Assembly: GCA_943788145.1 (NCBI GenBank)
Contig: CALSPD010000008.1
Coordinates: forward strand, 78,475 to 142,474
Direction of reading: 5' to 3'
Source of the DNA: an uncultured Flavobacteriales bacterium
Lineage (GTDB): Bacteria > Bacteroidota > Bacteroidia > Flavobacteriales_G > Salibacteraceae
Length of the DNA stretch: 64,000 nt
The notes beneath the pieces are model-generated. The model was not told where the DNA came from and did no database searches. It was given only the letters and a program-made list of their open reading frames with translations. Shown piece after piece: positions 18,564 through 28,194 of this stretch. The position numbers and the translations under genes were made by a program. How positions within the stretch are numbered: position 1 is the first letter of the stretch; every line of letters begins with the position of its first letter.

Positions 18564-20459
18564 ATGGATAGGAATACGATTATAGGTTTACTGCTCATAG
18601 GGGCTATTTTAATTGGCTATAGCCTTTGGATGAAGCCAAATGCGGAACAGCAAGCTGCGGAGCAACAAGCCCAAGACAGCATTGCATTGGTTCAGGCAGA
18701 GGCGACTCTGAAAGTAGAAGAGGAGCTAGCAACATTTAGGGCTGAAGAAGACAGTGCAGTTGAAACTGTTGAGGTTGATTCGATTGAAATGGCACTTCGT
18801 GATTCGTTGGAGCGACTCACCCGTAAAAAGCAGTTTGGGTCTTTTGCGAGTGCAGCTGAAGGCGAAGAAGTATTACACGTATTGGAAAACGACTACGTGC
18901 GCTTGACGCTTTCAAATAAGGGTGCAGCTCCGGTGAGTGCCGAATTATTGAATTACGTCACCTTCGATTCGCTGCCGCTTTACCTATTCGATAACGAAAC
19001 ATCTTCTTTTGATTTCACCTTTTGGATCAACAATTCACAGGAATTAAACAGCCGCGATTTGTTTTTCGTACCGGTTGAAACGGCCATGAGCAGCAACTCG
19101 GCTGTTTATAGAATGTATGGCGAGGCACAGGATCAGTACATTGAGTTGACTTATACACTACCTGAAGGTGAAAGCTATATGGTTGACGCCAACATTCAGG
19201 TGGTTAATATGGATCCGTTGCTTCGAGCGAGCGAAGATCAATTTCAATTGAATTGGCAAATACATGCTCCCGTTCACGAGCGCAGCAGAAAGGCCGAGCA
19301 AGATGTGACTACCATCTATTACAAGTATATGGATGGCGAAATGGATTACATTTCAGCTACTAGTTTCGAGGCAGAAGATTTAGAAGCATCTACAAAATGG
19401 ATTTCCTTCAAGCAGCAATTTTTTAGCGCCACCATTATTGCCGAGCAGGGATTTAGCAAGGACAACGCCCAGATCGAAACCATTGAATTGGATGACCCTA
19501 GGTATACCGAAGGTTTTAGAGCGCAGTTGACCATGGATTTTGCGAATGAACGCGACCCTTCTTTCCCGATGAAGCTTTATTTAGGTCCAAATCATTATCA
19601 AACGCTAGCGGATTTGGATTTGGGTCTTGAAGATCAAATCGAGTTGGGTTGGACCATTTTTGGATGGGTAAACCGATGGTTGGTCATTCCTGTATTTAAC
19701 TTCCTAGATGAAAACACCGGGCTCGGTTACGGTATCATCATTTTGATATTGACCCTATTGATCAAGTTGTTGCTTTTCCCATTGACATGGAAGAACTACG
19801 TTTCAAGTGCTCGGATGAAGGCCTTAAAGCCCGAAATTGATGAGATCAACGAAAAAATGAAGGACAAGGACGCTGTTGCCAAACAACAAGCGACCATGAC
19901 GCTCTATCGGCAAGCAGGAGTGAATCCGATGGCGGGCTGCATTCCGATGGTATTGCAAATGCCAATACTCTACGCTATGTTTCGATTCTTCCCCGCCAGC
20001 ATTGAACTTAGGCAGCAAAGCTTCCTTTGGGCGAAAGATTTAAGCACATACGACTCCATTTATCAGCTTCCTTTTGACATTCCGATGTATGGCGATCACA
20101 TTAGCTTGTTCACGGTGTTGATGGCTATTTCCACCTTCTTTTATTCGAAGTACAACATGGACATGGCTGGAGGCGGTAACGCTCAAATGCCACAGATGAA
20201 AATGATGATCTATTTGATGCCCGTCATGCTGTTGGTCTTCTTTAATAACTACAGTTCAGGTTTGAGCTACTATTATTTCATGGCCAACGTGATGTCAATG
20301 GCGCAGCAATTCATCATAAAAAGATGGTTTATCGATGAAGATGCCATCCGAGCAAAAATTCAAGCCAATAAAAAGAAACCGAAGAAAACATCTGGTTTTC
20401 AAGCGCGGTTAGAGAAAATGGCAAAAGATCGAGGACTTCAAAATCCAAAGAAAAAATGA
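18564..20459 (+). CDS. yidC: membrane protein insertase YidC
   Basis: MDRNTIIGLLLIGAILIGYSLWM; periplasmic domain; KQQATMTLYRQAGVNPMAGCIPMVLQMPILYAMFRFFP. Confidence 0.98.
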   Translation: MDRNTIIGLLLIGAILIGYSLWMKPNAEQQAAEQQAQDSIALVQAEATLKVEEELATFRAEEDSAVETVEVDSIEMALRDSLERLTRKKQFGSFASAAEGEEVLHVLENDYVRLTLSNKGAAPVSAELLNYVTFDSLPLYLFDNETSSFDFTFWINNSQELNSRDLFFVPVETAMSSNSAVYRMYGEAQDQYIELTYTLPEGESYMVDANIQVVNMDPLLRASEDQFQLNWQIHAPVHERSRKAEQDVTTIYYKYMDGEMDYISATSFEAEDLEASTKWISFKQQFFSATIIAEQGFSKDNAQIETIELDDPRYTEGFRAQLTMDFANERDPSFPMKLYLGPNHYQTLADLDLGLEDQIELGWTIFGWVNRWLVIPVFNFLDENTGLGYGIIILILTLLIKLLLFPLTWKNYVSSARMKALKPEIDEINEKMKDKDAVAKQQATMTLYRQAGVNPMAGCIPMVLQMPILYAMFRFFPASIELRQQSFLWAKDLSTYDSIYQLPFDIPMYGDHISLFTVLMAISTFFYSKYNMDMAGGGNAQMPQMKMMIYLMPVMLLVFFNNYSSGLSYYYFMANVMSMAQQFIIKRWFIDEDAIRAKIQANKKKPKKTSGFQARLEKMAKDRGLQNPKKK

Positions 20460-21076
20460 GAACAATGAAATTGATGTTGGTCGCAGTTATGGCGCTTGCC
20501 ATGTCTGCAGTGAGTTGTAAAAACTCAAAAAAGACGACAGATTCAACAGAAACGAACATTAAAGTTGAAAAAACTACCCAAGCTCCTGATGGAAACTCAG
20601 ATCGCAAAGAAGTGGCGGCAAAACCTCAAGAAGTGAAGCAAGAAGCCAAAGCTGAACGTCCGGCACCCAAATATCCTGATTCCTTGTTTTTTAGGATAGA
20701 GCGAACGCCCTGTTTTGGTCAATGTCCGACTTACACGGTCAACATATACTCCAGCGGATGGGCGCTGATGGAAGGAAAGCAGTTTTTTGATTACACAGGG
20801 TTTTACACTACTAAGTTTTCAGAAAGCGAATTGATCCAAATCGAGAAACTGGCCATGATGAACGGATTCCCAAAAATGGATCATGTTTATGATGCACCCG
20901 TGACAGATTTGCCTTCAACGACCACTATTGTTCAGTCTGAAAACATCAACCATTGGGTGTATAATCGAATGAATAGTCCGGATGAACTTCGCACATTCGA
21001 GCGAGAGATGGAGACGCGCATCAAGGATAAGCAATGGAAGCCCTACACCAAAAACGGTGTTCCAAAAGGGGAGTAA
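20456..21076 (+). CDS. DUF6438-like lipoprotein
   Basis: lipobox-like MSAVSCKNSKK; FFRIERTPCFGQCPTYTVNIYSSGWALMEG; 4 nt overlap with yidC. Confidence 0.75.
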   Translation: MRTMKLMLVAVMALAMSAVSCKNSKKTTDSTETNIKVEKTTQAPDGNSDRKEVAAKPQEVKQEAKAERPAPKYPDSLFFRIERTPCFGQCPTYTVNIYSSGWALMEGKQFFDYTGFYTTKFSESELIQIEKLAMMNGFPKMDHVYDAPVTDLPSTTTIVQSENINHWVYNRMNSPDELRTFEREMETRIKDKQWKPYTKNGVPKGE

Positions 21077-21177
21077 TTGACTTTATATCGCCAGAAAAGT
21101 TCAGCGTTTTTTCTTTCGCTTAACTTATCCTAGTTTAGACAACCAATTCAGGACATATTCGTTCTGTTAAAGAGTCT

Positions 21178-24100
21178 ATGAATCAGTCCAATAAGTTTCG
21201 AGTTATGTTTCGGGTTTTGCCCCTATTTCTTATGCTTTTGCTGGCATTCAAATTAGACGCTCAGAACTATTTTGACCATTGGGCCTTTGGCACGAATGTC
21301 CACATTGATTTCACGAGTGGGACACCTTCCGTTTCGTGCAACACATCCATCAATTCCTCAGAGGCAGCAGCTGTTTGGAGCAATCCCGTAACAGGCGATT
21401 TTATTGCGTATACAAGCGGAACAACAGTTTATAACGGCCAAACCCACAATGTCTTAGCTAACGGAACGGGGTTGATTGCCAATGCATCTTCTATTGAATC
21501 GGCTTTGATTTTACCAAAGCCAGGCGCGTCCATTGATGAGTTTTACATTTTCCACAATAACATCACCAACACCTATTGGTCTGAAGCGGATATTTCACAA
21601 GGAACAAATGGGACGGTTGGTTCAAAGAATAATTTTCTAGCCGCTTCTGGTTCCGAACGTTGTGGAACGGTACCGCACGGAACGCTATGCCCCGCTTATT
21701 GGGTTATGATAAGCAAAGGCGTGAATGACTCGGTTGCGGCCTATTTGGTTGATACGAATGGCATAAGTTCTACACCTGTTGTTTCTGCAACAGGAATAAC
21801 TGGGGGAAATGCCCGTGGAAACATTGTTTTCTCTGAAGATCGAACCATGGTTGGAATGAGCGTAGAGAACAAGGGTATGTATGTTGCGCCCTTCAATAAC
21901 AATACGGGCCAAACGGGCACTTGGGTGAAAATTGGAACAACAACCAATGGATTTGGATCGGCTTTTTCACCTGATGGCACTAAAGTTTATTACACCAGTG
22001 GATACGGTCAAAATGTATATCAGTATAACTTTTCTAACACCACAGAAACTTATTTAGGCGGCTCAGGACTCAGCTATCTTGCGCTAGCGCCTGATGGTAA
22101 AATTTACATTTCGAAATACGGTCAGCAAACGCTGGGTGTAATCAATTCGCCAAACCTAGCTGGCACGGCCTCAAGTTTTCAAATTTCTGGGCTTACCATT
22201 AGCGGCCCTTCCACCTGCGTTTGCCGTTGGGGTTTGCCAAATCCATTTCATGTGGACATCGGATATACGCCAAGTCATCCAGATACCATAACGCTTTGTC
22301 CGGGTGAAGACACGCTATACACGTCATTGGTTTCGGGCGATTCCTTTCTTTGGAATACAGGAGCAACAACACAGTCCATTTTACTCGATTCGCAAGGTTT
22401 ATATTACGCTACCATTGGATTTGGAGACTGCGCAAGCTTCGATTCGGTTTATCTACAATACGTTTCGGATGTAGAGATTTCGGCTAATACGGTATGCCAG
22501 TCAGATACGACCATTTTCAGTCATTATACGGCCATGCCCGTGTCGAATATCAGTTCATATCTGTGGAACTTTGGAGATGGGTCAACATCTACTTTGCCAA
22601 ATCCTTGGCACCTATATAACATTGGCGATACGTTTAATGTGACGCTGAGCGTGACAACCAATTCGGGTTGTGTGCTCGATACCAATTTGGAAGTGGTCGT
22701 TCATCCAAATCCAATTCCTGAATTTAGTTTCGAAAATGTATGTGATGGCAATTATGTGACTTTTCAGGATGATGCCATTGAAGGAAGTGCAGCTATCATC
22801 GCCCGGTCTTGGGATGTAACAAACAATGGGACTACAGAATACGCAAATTCAAATCCATCGCATCTATATTCCACCTTTGGTCAATACGCAGTTGAATTCA
22901 AAGTGGAAGACGCGCTTGGATGCATTGACTCTATGGTTAAGTTGGTGTTTATCCATCCAAATCCAGTCGCTGAGTTTTCGGTGGAAAATGAATGCCTTCA
23001 TGTGATTCATGCATTTGCTGACAGCAGCGATGTGGCGCTTGGAAACATAACACAATGGAACTGGACTTTTGGAGATGGTCAATCGAGTTCAATAGCCTCG
23101 CCCGATCATCTTTATGCCACGGCAGGTTCCAAGTTCGTTACCTTAACCGTGACTTCCGATAGCGGATGTGTCGATGCGAAAACCAAGAATACCCAAGTGT
23201 ATCATCTACCTATTGCAAGTTTCCATGCCGATTCTACCTGCGAAAACTTAGGCGTGATTTTCAATGAAAACAGTACTTCGCAAAGCGGATCTATCACTCA
23301 ATTCTTTTGGGAGTTTGGAGATGGAAGCAATGCTGCCGCTCAGTCGCCCATTCATGACTATGCTGGTCCGGGATTGTACGATGTGGATCATGTCGTCATT
23401 TCCAATTATGGCTGCATAGACAGTATTTCCCATCAAGTTAGAATCTTACCCGCACCGAATACCGCTTTTGGTTGTTTGAATAAAGTTTGTCAAGGCGATC
23501 CTTTGCCCTTCTATGACCAAAGTGTGATTGCAAACGTTACTCCGGGGGGCGATCAGATTGTTAGCTGGGATTGGCAGTTGAATGGAAATTTCTTTTCATC
23601 CGACACAAACCCTGTATATCAAACTTCAGCTTTTGAAAGCTTCCATGTGAAACTGACTACTACGTCAAATTATGGTTGCACTACATTTTCTGAAAATGTG
23701 GCTCAAATATTCCCCACGCCTAAGGCGCTGTTGGAACGAGAGCCGGCATGCCAGTTGGCTCCATCGAAGTTTTCCAGCTTGAGTACCATTCCAGCCGGAC
23801 TGGTATCAGAGTGGTTGTGGGATTTTGGTGATGGAAGTTTTTCAACGGTAGAAAACCCAGAACATAGTTATCAATGGCCCGGTCAATTCCCCATCGAATT
23901 GGCTATTTCATCCAATAAAGGTTGTGTGGATACGGTGCGTGGTTCCATTTTGATTCCAGAAACACCAAAAGTTAATTTTGATGTAGATCCAACGATTGGG
24001 TGCACAGATTTGCACGTTTTGTTTAAAAATCAAAGCGCAATTGACGAGGGCGGATTGAGCTATCAATGGTATGTGAATGATAGAATCATATCAACGGAGC

Positions 24101-24753
24101 GAAACCCCTCAGAATGGCTAACAAATGACACCTTAGCTCCATTGTTGTATTCAGTGAAGCTGTCCGTTTCATCCGATCTAGGTTGTGCTGCTTCGAAGTT
24201 GAAAACAGATTTGATCACAGTGTTTCCCAAGCCTAAAGCAAAATTCACATATGATTTTGATGATTTTGCCATGTTCGACCCGAGTGTCGAATTCAGCAAT
24301 AATTCAGAACAAGGAATTCGTTGGTCATGGAATTTTGGTGACGGTGCAAAGAGCTCAGATTTTGCTCCACAGCACTTCTATGAAAAACACGGGAAATACG
24401 CGATAAGCTTGACAACGTGGAACACTTATAATTGTCCTGATTCTACGCACGATATCATCGTCATTGATCCAATAACACAGTTATATGTTCCAACAGCTTT
24501 CACTCCGAATGGCGATGGCGATAATGACTTTTGGGGCGTAAAGGGCTTCAACGAAGGAAACCGATTCAATATCAAGATTTGGGATAGGTGGGGCCACCTT
24601 GTGTATGAATCGAGTGAAATGGATTTTTCATGGAATGGCTACATGTCAAATGGCGAGCTAGCACCGATAGGCACCTATGCTTATGTCATCAATTTTGAGA
24701 CATCGGAGCTCGAAGTGAAAGAAATTACGGGGCAGTTTTCACTGCTTCAGTAA
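21178..24753 (+). CDS. PKD-repeat surface protein with gliding-motility/T9SS type B C-terminal domain
   Basis: FGDGS-type PKD motifs (at least five) and C-terminal YVPTAFTPNGDGDNDFWGVKG...FNIKIWDRWGHLVYES...NGELAPIGTYAYVI. Confidence 0.93.
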   Translation: MNQSNKFRVMFRVLPLFLMLLLAFKLDAQNYFDHWAFGTNVHIDFTSGTPSVSCNTSINSSEAAAVWSNPVTGDFIAYTSGTTVYNGQTHNVLANGTGLIANASSIESALILPKPGASIDEFYIFHNNITNTYWSEADISQGTNGTVGSKNNFLAASGSERCGTVPHGTLCPAYWVMISKGVNDSVAAYLVDTNGISSTPVVSATGITGGNARGNIVFSEDRTMVGMSVENKGMYVAPFNNNTGQTGTWVKIGTTTNGFGSAFSPDGTKVYYTSGYGQNVYQYNFSNTTETYLGGSGLSYLALAPDGKIYISKYGQQTLGVINSPNLAGTASSFQISGLTISGPSTCVCRWGLPNPFHVDIGYTPSHPDTITLCPGEDTLYTSLVSGDSFLWNTGATTQSILLDSQGLYYATIGFGDCASFDSVYLQYVSDVEISANTVCQSDTTIFSHYTAMPVSNISSYLWNFGDGSTSTLPNPWHLYNIGDTFNVTLSVTTNSGCVLDTNLEVVVHPNPIPEFSFENVCDGNYVTFQDDAIEGSAAIIARSWDVTNNGTTEYANSNPSHLYSTFGQYAVEFKVEDALGCIDSMVKLVFIHPNPVAEFSVENECLHVIHAFADSSDVALGNITQWNWTFGDGQSSSIASPDHLYATAGSKFVTLTVTSDSGCVDAKTKNTQVYHLPIASFHADSTCENLGVIFNENSTSQSGSITQFFWEFGDGSNAAAQSPIHDYAGPGLYDVDHVVISNYGCIDSISHQVRILPAPNTAFGCLNKVCQGDPLPFYDQSVIANVTPGGDQIVSWDWQLNGNFFSSDTNPVYQTSAFESFHVKLTTTSNYGCTTFSENVAQIFPTPKALLEREPACQLAPSKFSSLSTIPAGLVSEWLWDFGDGSFSTVENPEHSYQWPGQFPIELAISSNKGCVDTVRGSILIPETPKVNFDVDPTIGCTDLHVLFKNQSAIDEGGLSYQWYVNDRIISTERNPSEWLTNDTLAPLLYSVKLSVSSDLGCAASKLKTDLITVFPKPKAKFTYDFDDFAMFDPSVEFSNNSEQGIRWSWNFGDGAKSSDFAPQHFYEKHGKYAISLTTWNTYNCPDSTHDIIVIDPITQLYVPTAFTPNGDGDNDFWGVKGFNEGNRFNIKIWDRWGHLVYESSEMDFSWNGYMSNGELAPIGTYAYVINFETSELEVKEITGQFSLLQ

Positions 24754-25498
24754 CTGGTTTTTCAAGCGCTAGCGTTGCAGAAACCGTGGCGAATAAGGCC
24801 ATAAAGCCCGATGTCATTGGTCCGAAAAAAGGTATGAGCATCCAAGCTGTAAATGGCATTCCTATGCCAATCGTCTTCCATTTTTTACTCCAAACAAATT
24901 TTCCGCTCTCCGAAGCTGAAATATGCATCCGCTCTAACGAGTAATCCATGAAACTAAAGCCGTAGAAATAGGCGTTGATGAAGAACATGAGAAAGGGAGC
25001 GGCAAATCCAGCTATGGGCACAAAGCCAAGCGCAAAACACCCTATCGTCAAGATCAATTGGATCAAGCCATTTTTTAAAGCAAGTTTAATGGCTCGCCAT
25101 AAGTCTCGAAAGAAAACGGAAATCTTAAAGTCTGGCACGTTCGCGCCAACTGCTGTCGCAACGTTTTCACTTACTATCGTTAGTAAGGGCGACATGATTA
25201 AGAGTATGATGGAGCCGCCAACAAAGGTCATGATGAAATACAACATGATCCGAAGGATGATCCAGAGAAGGGCGTAGAGGATTTTTCCAATTATGCCGCT
25301 TAGGTCGTTAAGCCAATCGATGGACTCCATCCAGTTGGTGAGTCCCATACTCAGGAAGTCAGTAGCCCAACTTGTGAGCGAAAGCCCACCATAAATAACC
25401 AAAGCGGTAACAATCAGCGGAAACCAAAGCAGCCACAACAATCCATTTTGTTTTAGAAAGCGAAAAGACGCGATGTATGCTTGAAATGCCTTAGCCAT
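24725..25498 (-). CDS. EI24/CysZ-like membrane protein
   Basis: polytopic; GFVPIAGFAAPFLMFFINAYFYGFSFMDYSLERMHIS. Confidence 0.85.
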   Translation of the reverse strand: MAKAFQAYIASFRFLKQNGLLWLLWFPLIVTALVIYGGLSLTSWATDFLSMGLTNWMESIDWLNDLSGIIGKILYALLWIILRIMLYFIMTFVGGSIILLIMSPLLTIVSENVATAVGANVPDFKISVFFRDLWRAIKLALKNGLIQLILTIGCFALGFVPIAGFAAPFLMFFINAYFYGFSFMDYSLERMHISASESGKFVWSKKWKTIGIGMPFTAWMLIPFFGPMTSGFMALFATVSATLALEKPVTEAVKTAP

Positions 25499-25507
25499 TA
25501 TTAATTT

Positions 25508-26155
25508 CTAAGCAAAAAGTAATCGTAAGTCGATCTGATTGCGATGAAGCTCAAGCATGCCTTTTTGCTCCATCTTTTTGAGCAAGCGAGAAATGACTTC
25601 ACGCGATGTGCTTAAGTCATCCGCAATGTCTTGATGGGTGACGGACAAAATTTTCGAGTCAAGTGTTTCTGCTTGTTTCTTTAAATAGAACTCTAAACGC
25701 TCGTCCATAGCTTTGAAAGCAATGGCATCGATGACCGTTAAAAGCTCTTCAAATCGCGTGCGATAGGTCTCTATTACGAAGTAATACCACGAGCGATATT
25801 CCAACATGAGCGCGTCCATTTTGTCGATGGGTACGAGGATGACGGAAGTGTCTGTCATGGCCTTCGCCATCACTTCGGATGTTTTTTGCTGCGAGGCGCA
25901 AACCATGCTCAATGCACAGGCGTTCCCTGGTTCGATGTAGTAAACAAAAAATTCGCCTCCATCTTCACCCTCACGATACAGCTTGACCATGCCATCAACA
26001 ATGAGCATGGTCGATTTAATGTATTGGCCAGTCCGCATGAGTTCGTCACCTTCTTGAAAGGTTTTAAGCGAACCAATTTCGGATAGAATATCGATTAACT
26101 CAGATTCAAATGCGGGAAAGCGGTCGTGAAGTAGTTCCTTGATTTCGGTGTTCAT
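25508..26155 (-). CDS. Crp/Fnr family transcriptional regulator
   Basis: cyclic-nucleotide-binding-like N domain and HTH DIADDLSTSREVISRLLKKMEQKG; only two Cys (C80, C86). Confidence 0.93.
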   Translation of the reverse strand: MNTEIKELLHDRFPAFESELIDILSEIGSLKTFQEGDELMRTGQYIKSTMLIVDGMVKLYREGEDGGEFFVYYIEPGNACALSMVCASQQKTSEVMAKAMTDTSVILVPIDKMDALMLEYRSWYYFVIETYRTRFEELLTVIDAIAFKAMDERLEFYLKKQAETLDSKILSVTHQDIADDLSTSREVISRLLKKMEQKGMLELHRNQIDLRLLFA

Positions 26156-26164
26156 TCGATTGGT

Positions 26165-26539
26165 TTATTCTTCCCATTGCTCATAACCTCGTTGGAGGTT
26201 GTAAACAATCTTAAATCCTTTCTCCTGCATGATTTCTTGGGCGGTTTTGCTTCTTCCACCCGCTGCGCAGTAAACCAATACTGGTTTTTCCTTATCGAGT
26301 GTTTCCAGTTGCTTATCAAATGCAGGTTTAGAAATATCCATTTGTACGGCTCCTGTAATCATTCCGCGAGCCACTTCCGCATTTTGACGTACGTCAACAA
26401 TTTGTAGGTTGTGGTCGGCTGCCATCAGGTTTTTTGCTTCTTCGCTGGAAACGTCCTTAAACGTGCCACCTTTAGAATCAGTTTGTGCGGTGCAAGAAAG
26501 TAGGAGGGTTGAGAAGAGAAAGGAGGCTAATATTTTCAT
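26165..26539 (-). CDS. rhodanese-like domain (lipo)protein
   Basis: lipobox-like LLLSCTAQ, IVDVRQNAEVARGMITGAVQMDI...PVLVYCAAGGRSKTAQEIM. Confidence 0.93.
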   Translation of the reverse strand: MKILASFLFSTLLLSCTAQTDSKGGTFKDVSSEEAKNLMAADHNLQIVDVRQNAEVARGMITGAVQMDISKPAFDKQLETLDKEKPVLVYCAAGGRSKTAQEIMQEKGFKIVYNLQRGYEQWEE

Positions 26540-26557
26540 AGTCTATGTTGTTTGGAA

Positions 26558-26571
26558 ATCGGTTTACAATG
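26558..26571 (-). promoter_or_regulatory. motif CATTGTAAACCGAT (minus strand) upstream of rhodanese gene
   Basis: near-identical to CATTGTAACCGAT upstream of the MBL-rhodanese gene (28146-28158). Confidence 0.35.
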
Positions 26572-26618
26572 TTATCGTTTTTTTAATCGAAAATCTGGAT
26601 CAAGCTTGCGATGAAAGC

Positions 26619-26652
26619 AATAATCCCAAGGCAAGACTGCCTCGGGATTATT
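26619..26652 (-). terminator. hairpin downstream of MBL-rhodanese gene (possible terminator/attenuator)
   Basis: 15 bp arms AATAATCCCAAGGCA / TGCCTCGGGATTATT, one mismatch, 4 nt loop; poor T tail. Confidence 0.55.
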
Positions 26653-26667
26653 ATCACCAACACACCA

Positions 26668-28083
26668 CTAAAGCATTGTCACTTGTTCGTGAAATTCTGT
26701 AATTGGGAGCTTTCCTAATTGTTCGATGGCTTTGAATCCACCCAACACATTGGTTACGCTCGATATACCGTGTTTTTTCATGATGGATGCTGCAGCCACA
26801 GACCGATATCCGCCAGCGCAGTGTACCATGTAGTTTTTCCCCTTGTCGAGTTGCTCGACCGTATTTAGTAGGAAGTCTAACGGGAGGTTTTTGGCACCAT
26901 CAATGTGTTGCGACTCAAATTCAGAAGCCTTTCTGACATCAAGCGTTTCGATTCCCGTGTATCCTAAATAGCCATTGGCAAAGTCTTCGGGAGAAATATT
27001 GCGAATGGCATCCGTTGGTTTTCCAGCGTTTTCCCATGCATTAAACCCACCGTCCAAAACACCAATTGGATTGTCATAACCAACGCGCGCAAGCCGTGTA
27101 ATAACTTCTTCTTCACGGCCATCGTCAGCAACCACCAGAATTCGGCTGTTTAAATCTTCAATCAAAACACCGACCCAAGGGGCAAAGGTGCCATCGATTC
27201 CAATGAAAACAGAGCTCGGTATAAATCCTTTTGTGAATTCGCTTTCATGCCGCGTATCCAACACAATCGTGTTTTCTACCTTCATTTCGTTTTCAAACTG
27301 ATCGACTGATAATTTGCGCAATCCAGCTTCTCGAACCTCCTCAAAGGAGCGATAACCTTGTTTGTTCATCGCTGCATTTTTTGGAAAATATTGAGGCGGA
27401 GATACTAATCCAGTCAGTACGGCTTGTATAAATTCCTCGCGAGTCATGTCGGCCCGTAAGGCATAGTTTGTTTTCTTTTGATTGCCTAGTGTGTCAAAGG
27501 TTTCTTTGCTCATGTTTTTGCCACAGGCGCTTCCTTGACCATGACCGGGATAAACCATTACATGATCGGGTAGCGGCATGATTTTATTGCGCAATGAATC
27601 AAAAAGGTGACTTGCTAAATCTTCTTGAGAAAGGTCCGTTTTTACGGCCAAATCAGGACGTCCCACGTCTCCAATAAAGAGCGTGTCACCTGTATAAATG
27701 CTGTGAGGCGTCTTGCTTTCATCCAGTAAGAGGTAAGATGCAGACTCCATCGTGTGACCAGGTGTGTGCAACACTTTTATGGTCATTTTTCCTAGAGGCA
27801 ATTCTTCGCCATCGGTGGCTACGTGAAAGTCGAAATTGGCTGACGCTGTTGGTCCATACACGATTTTGGCTCCGGTCTTCTTCGCTAGGTCCAAATGACC
27901 GGAGACAAAATCCGCATGAAAATGCGTTTCCAAAACATACTTAATAGTAGCGCCTCTTGAAGCTGCCATTTCGATGTATTGATCTACCTCTCGAAGTGGA
28001 TCAATAATAGCCGCTTCACCATTTGATTCGATGTAATAAGCCGCTTCGGCTAAACATCCGGTATAAAGCTGTTTGATTTCCAT
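26668..28083 (-). CDS. MBL-fold hydrolase with C-terminal rhodanese domains (persulfide-dioxygenase-like)
   Basis: THFHADFVSGHLDLA...HTPGHTMESASYLL...YTGDTLFIGDVGRPDL...VYPGHGQGSACGKN; rhodanese MVHCAGGYRSVAAASIM. Confidence 0.95.
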   Translation of the reverse strand: MEIKQLYTGCLAEAAYYIESNGEAAIIDPLREVDQYIEMAASRGATIKYVLETHFHADFVSGHLDLAKKTGAKIVYGPTASANFDFHVATDGEELPLGKMTIKVLHTPGHTMESASYLLLDESKTPHSIYTGDTLFIGDVGRPDLAVKTDLSQEDLASHLFDSLRNKIMPLPDHVMVYPGHGQGSACGKNMSKETFDTLGNQKKTNYALRADMTREEFIQAVLTGLVSPPQYFPKNAAMNKQGYRSFEEVREAGLRKLSVDQFENEMKVENTIVLDTRHESEFTKGFIPSSVFIGIDGTFAPWVGVLIEDLNSRILVVADDGREEEVITRLARVGYDNPIGVLDGGFNAWENAGKPTDAIRNISPEDFANGYLGYTGIETLDVRKASEFESQHIDGAKNLPLDFLLNTVEQLDKGKNYMVHCAGGYRSVAAASIMKKHGISSVTNVLGGFKAIEQLGKLPITEFHEQVTML

Positions 28084-28145
28084 GTTTTTCTGTTTTTAAA
28101 TAATCTGGAGCAAAGGTCGGTTAGGGGAAATTCACCCACGGTGAC

Positions 28146-28158
28146 ATCGGTTACAATG
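28146..28158 (-). promoter_or_regulatory. motif CATTGTAACCGAT (minus strand) upstream of MBL-rhodanese gene
   Basis: shared with 26558-26571; adjacent inverted repeat TCACC-N3-GGTGA at 28132-28144. Confidence 0.35.
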
Positions 28159-28194
28159 GCAAAAGATTATGGTCAGGAAACCAAAAAAGGTTGG

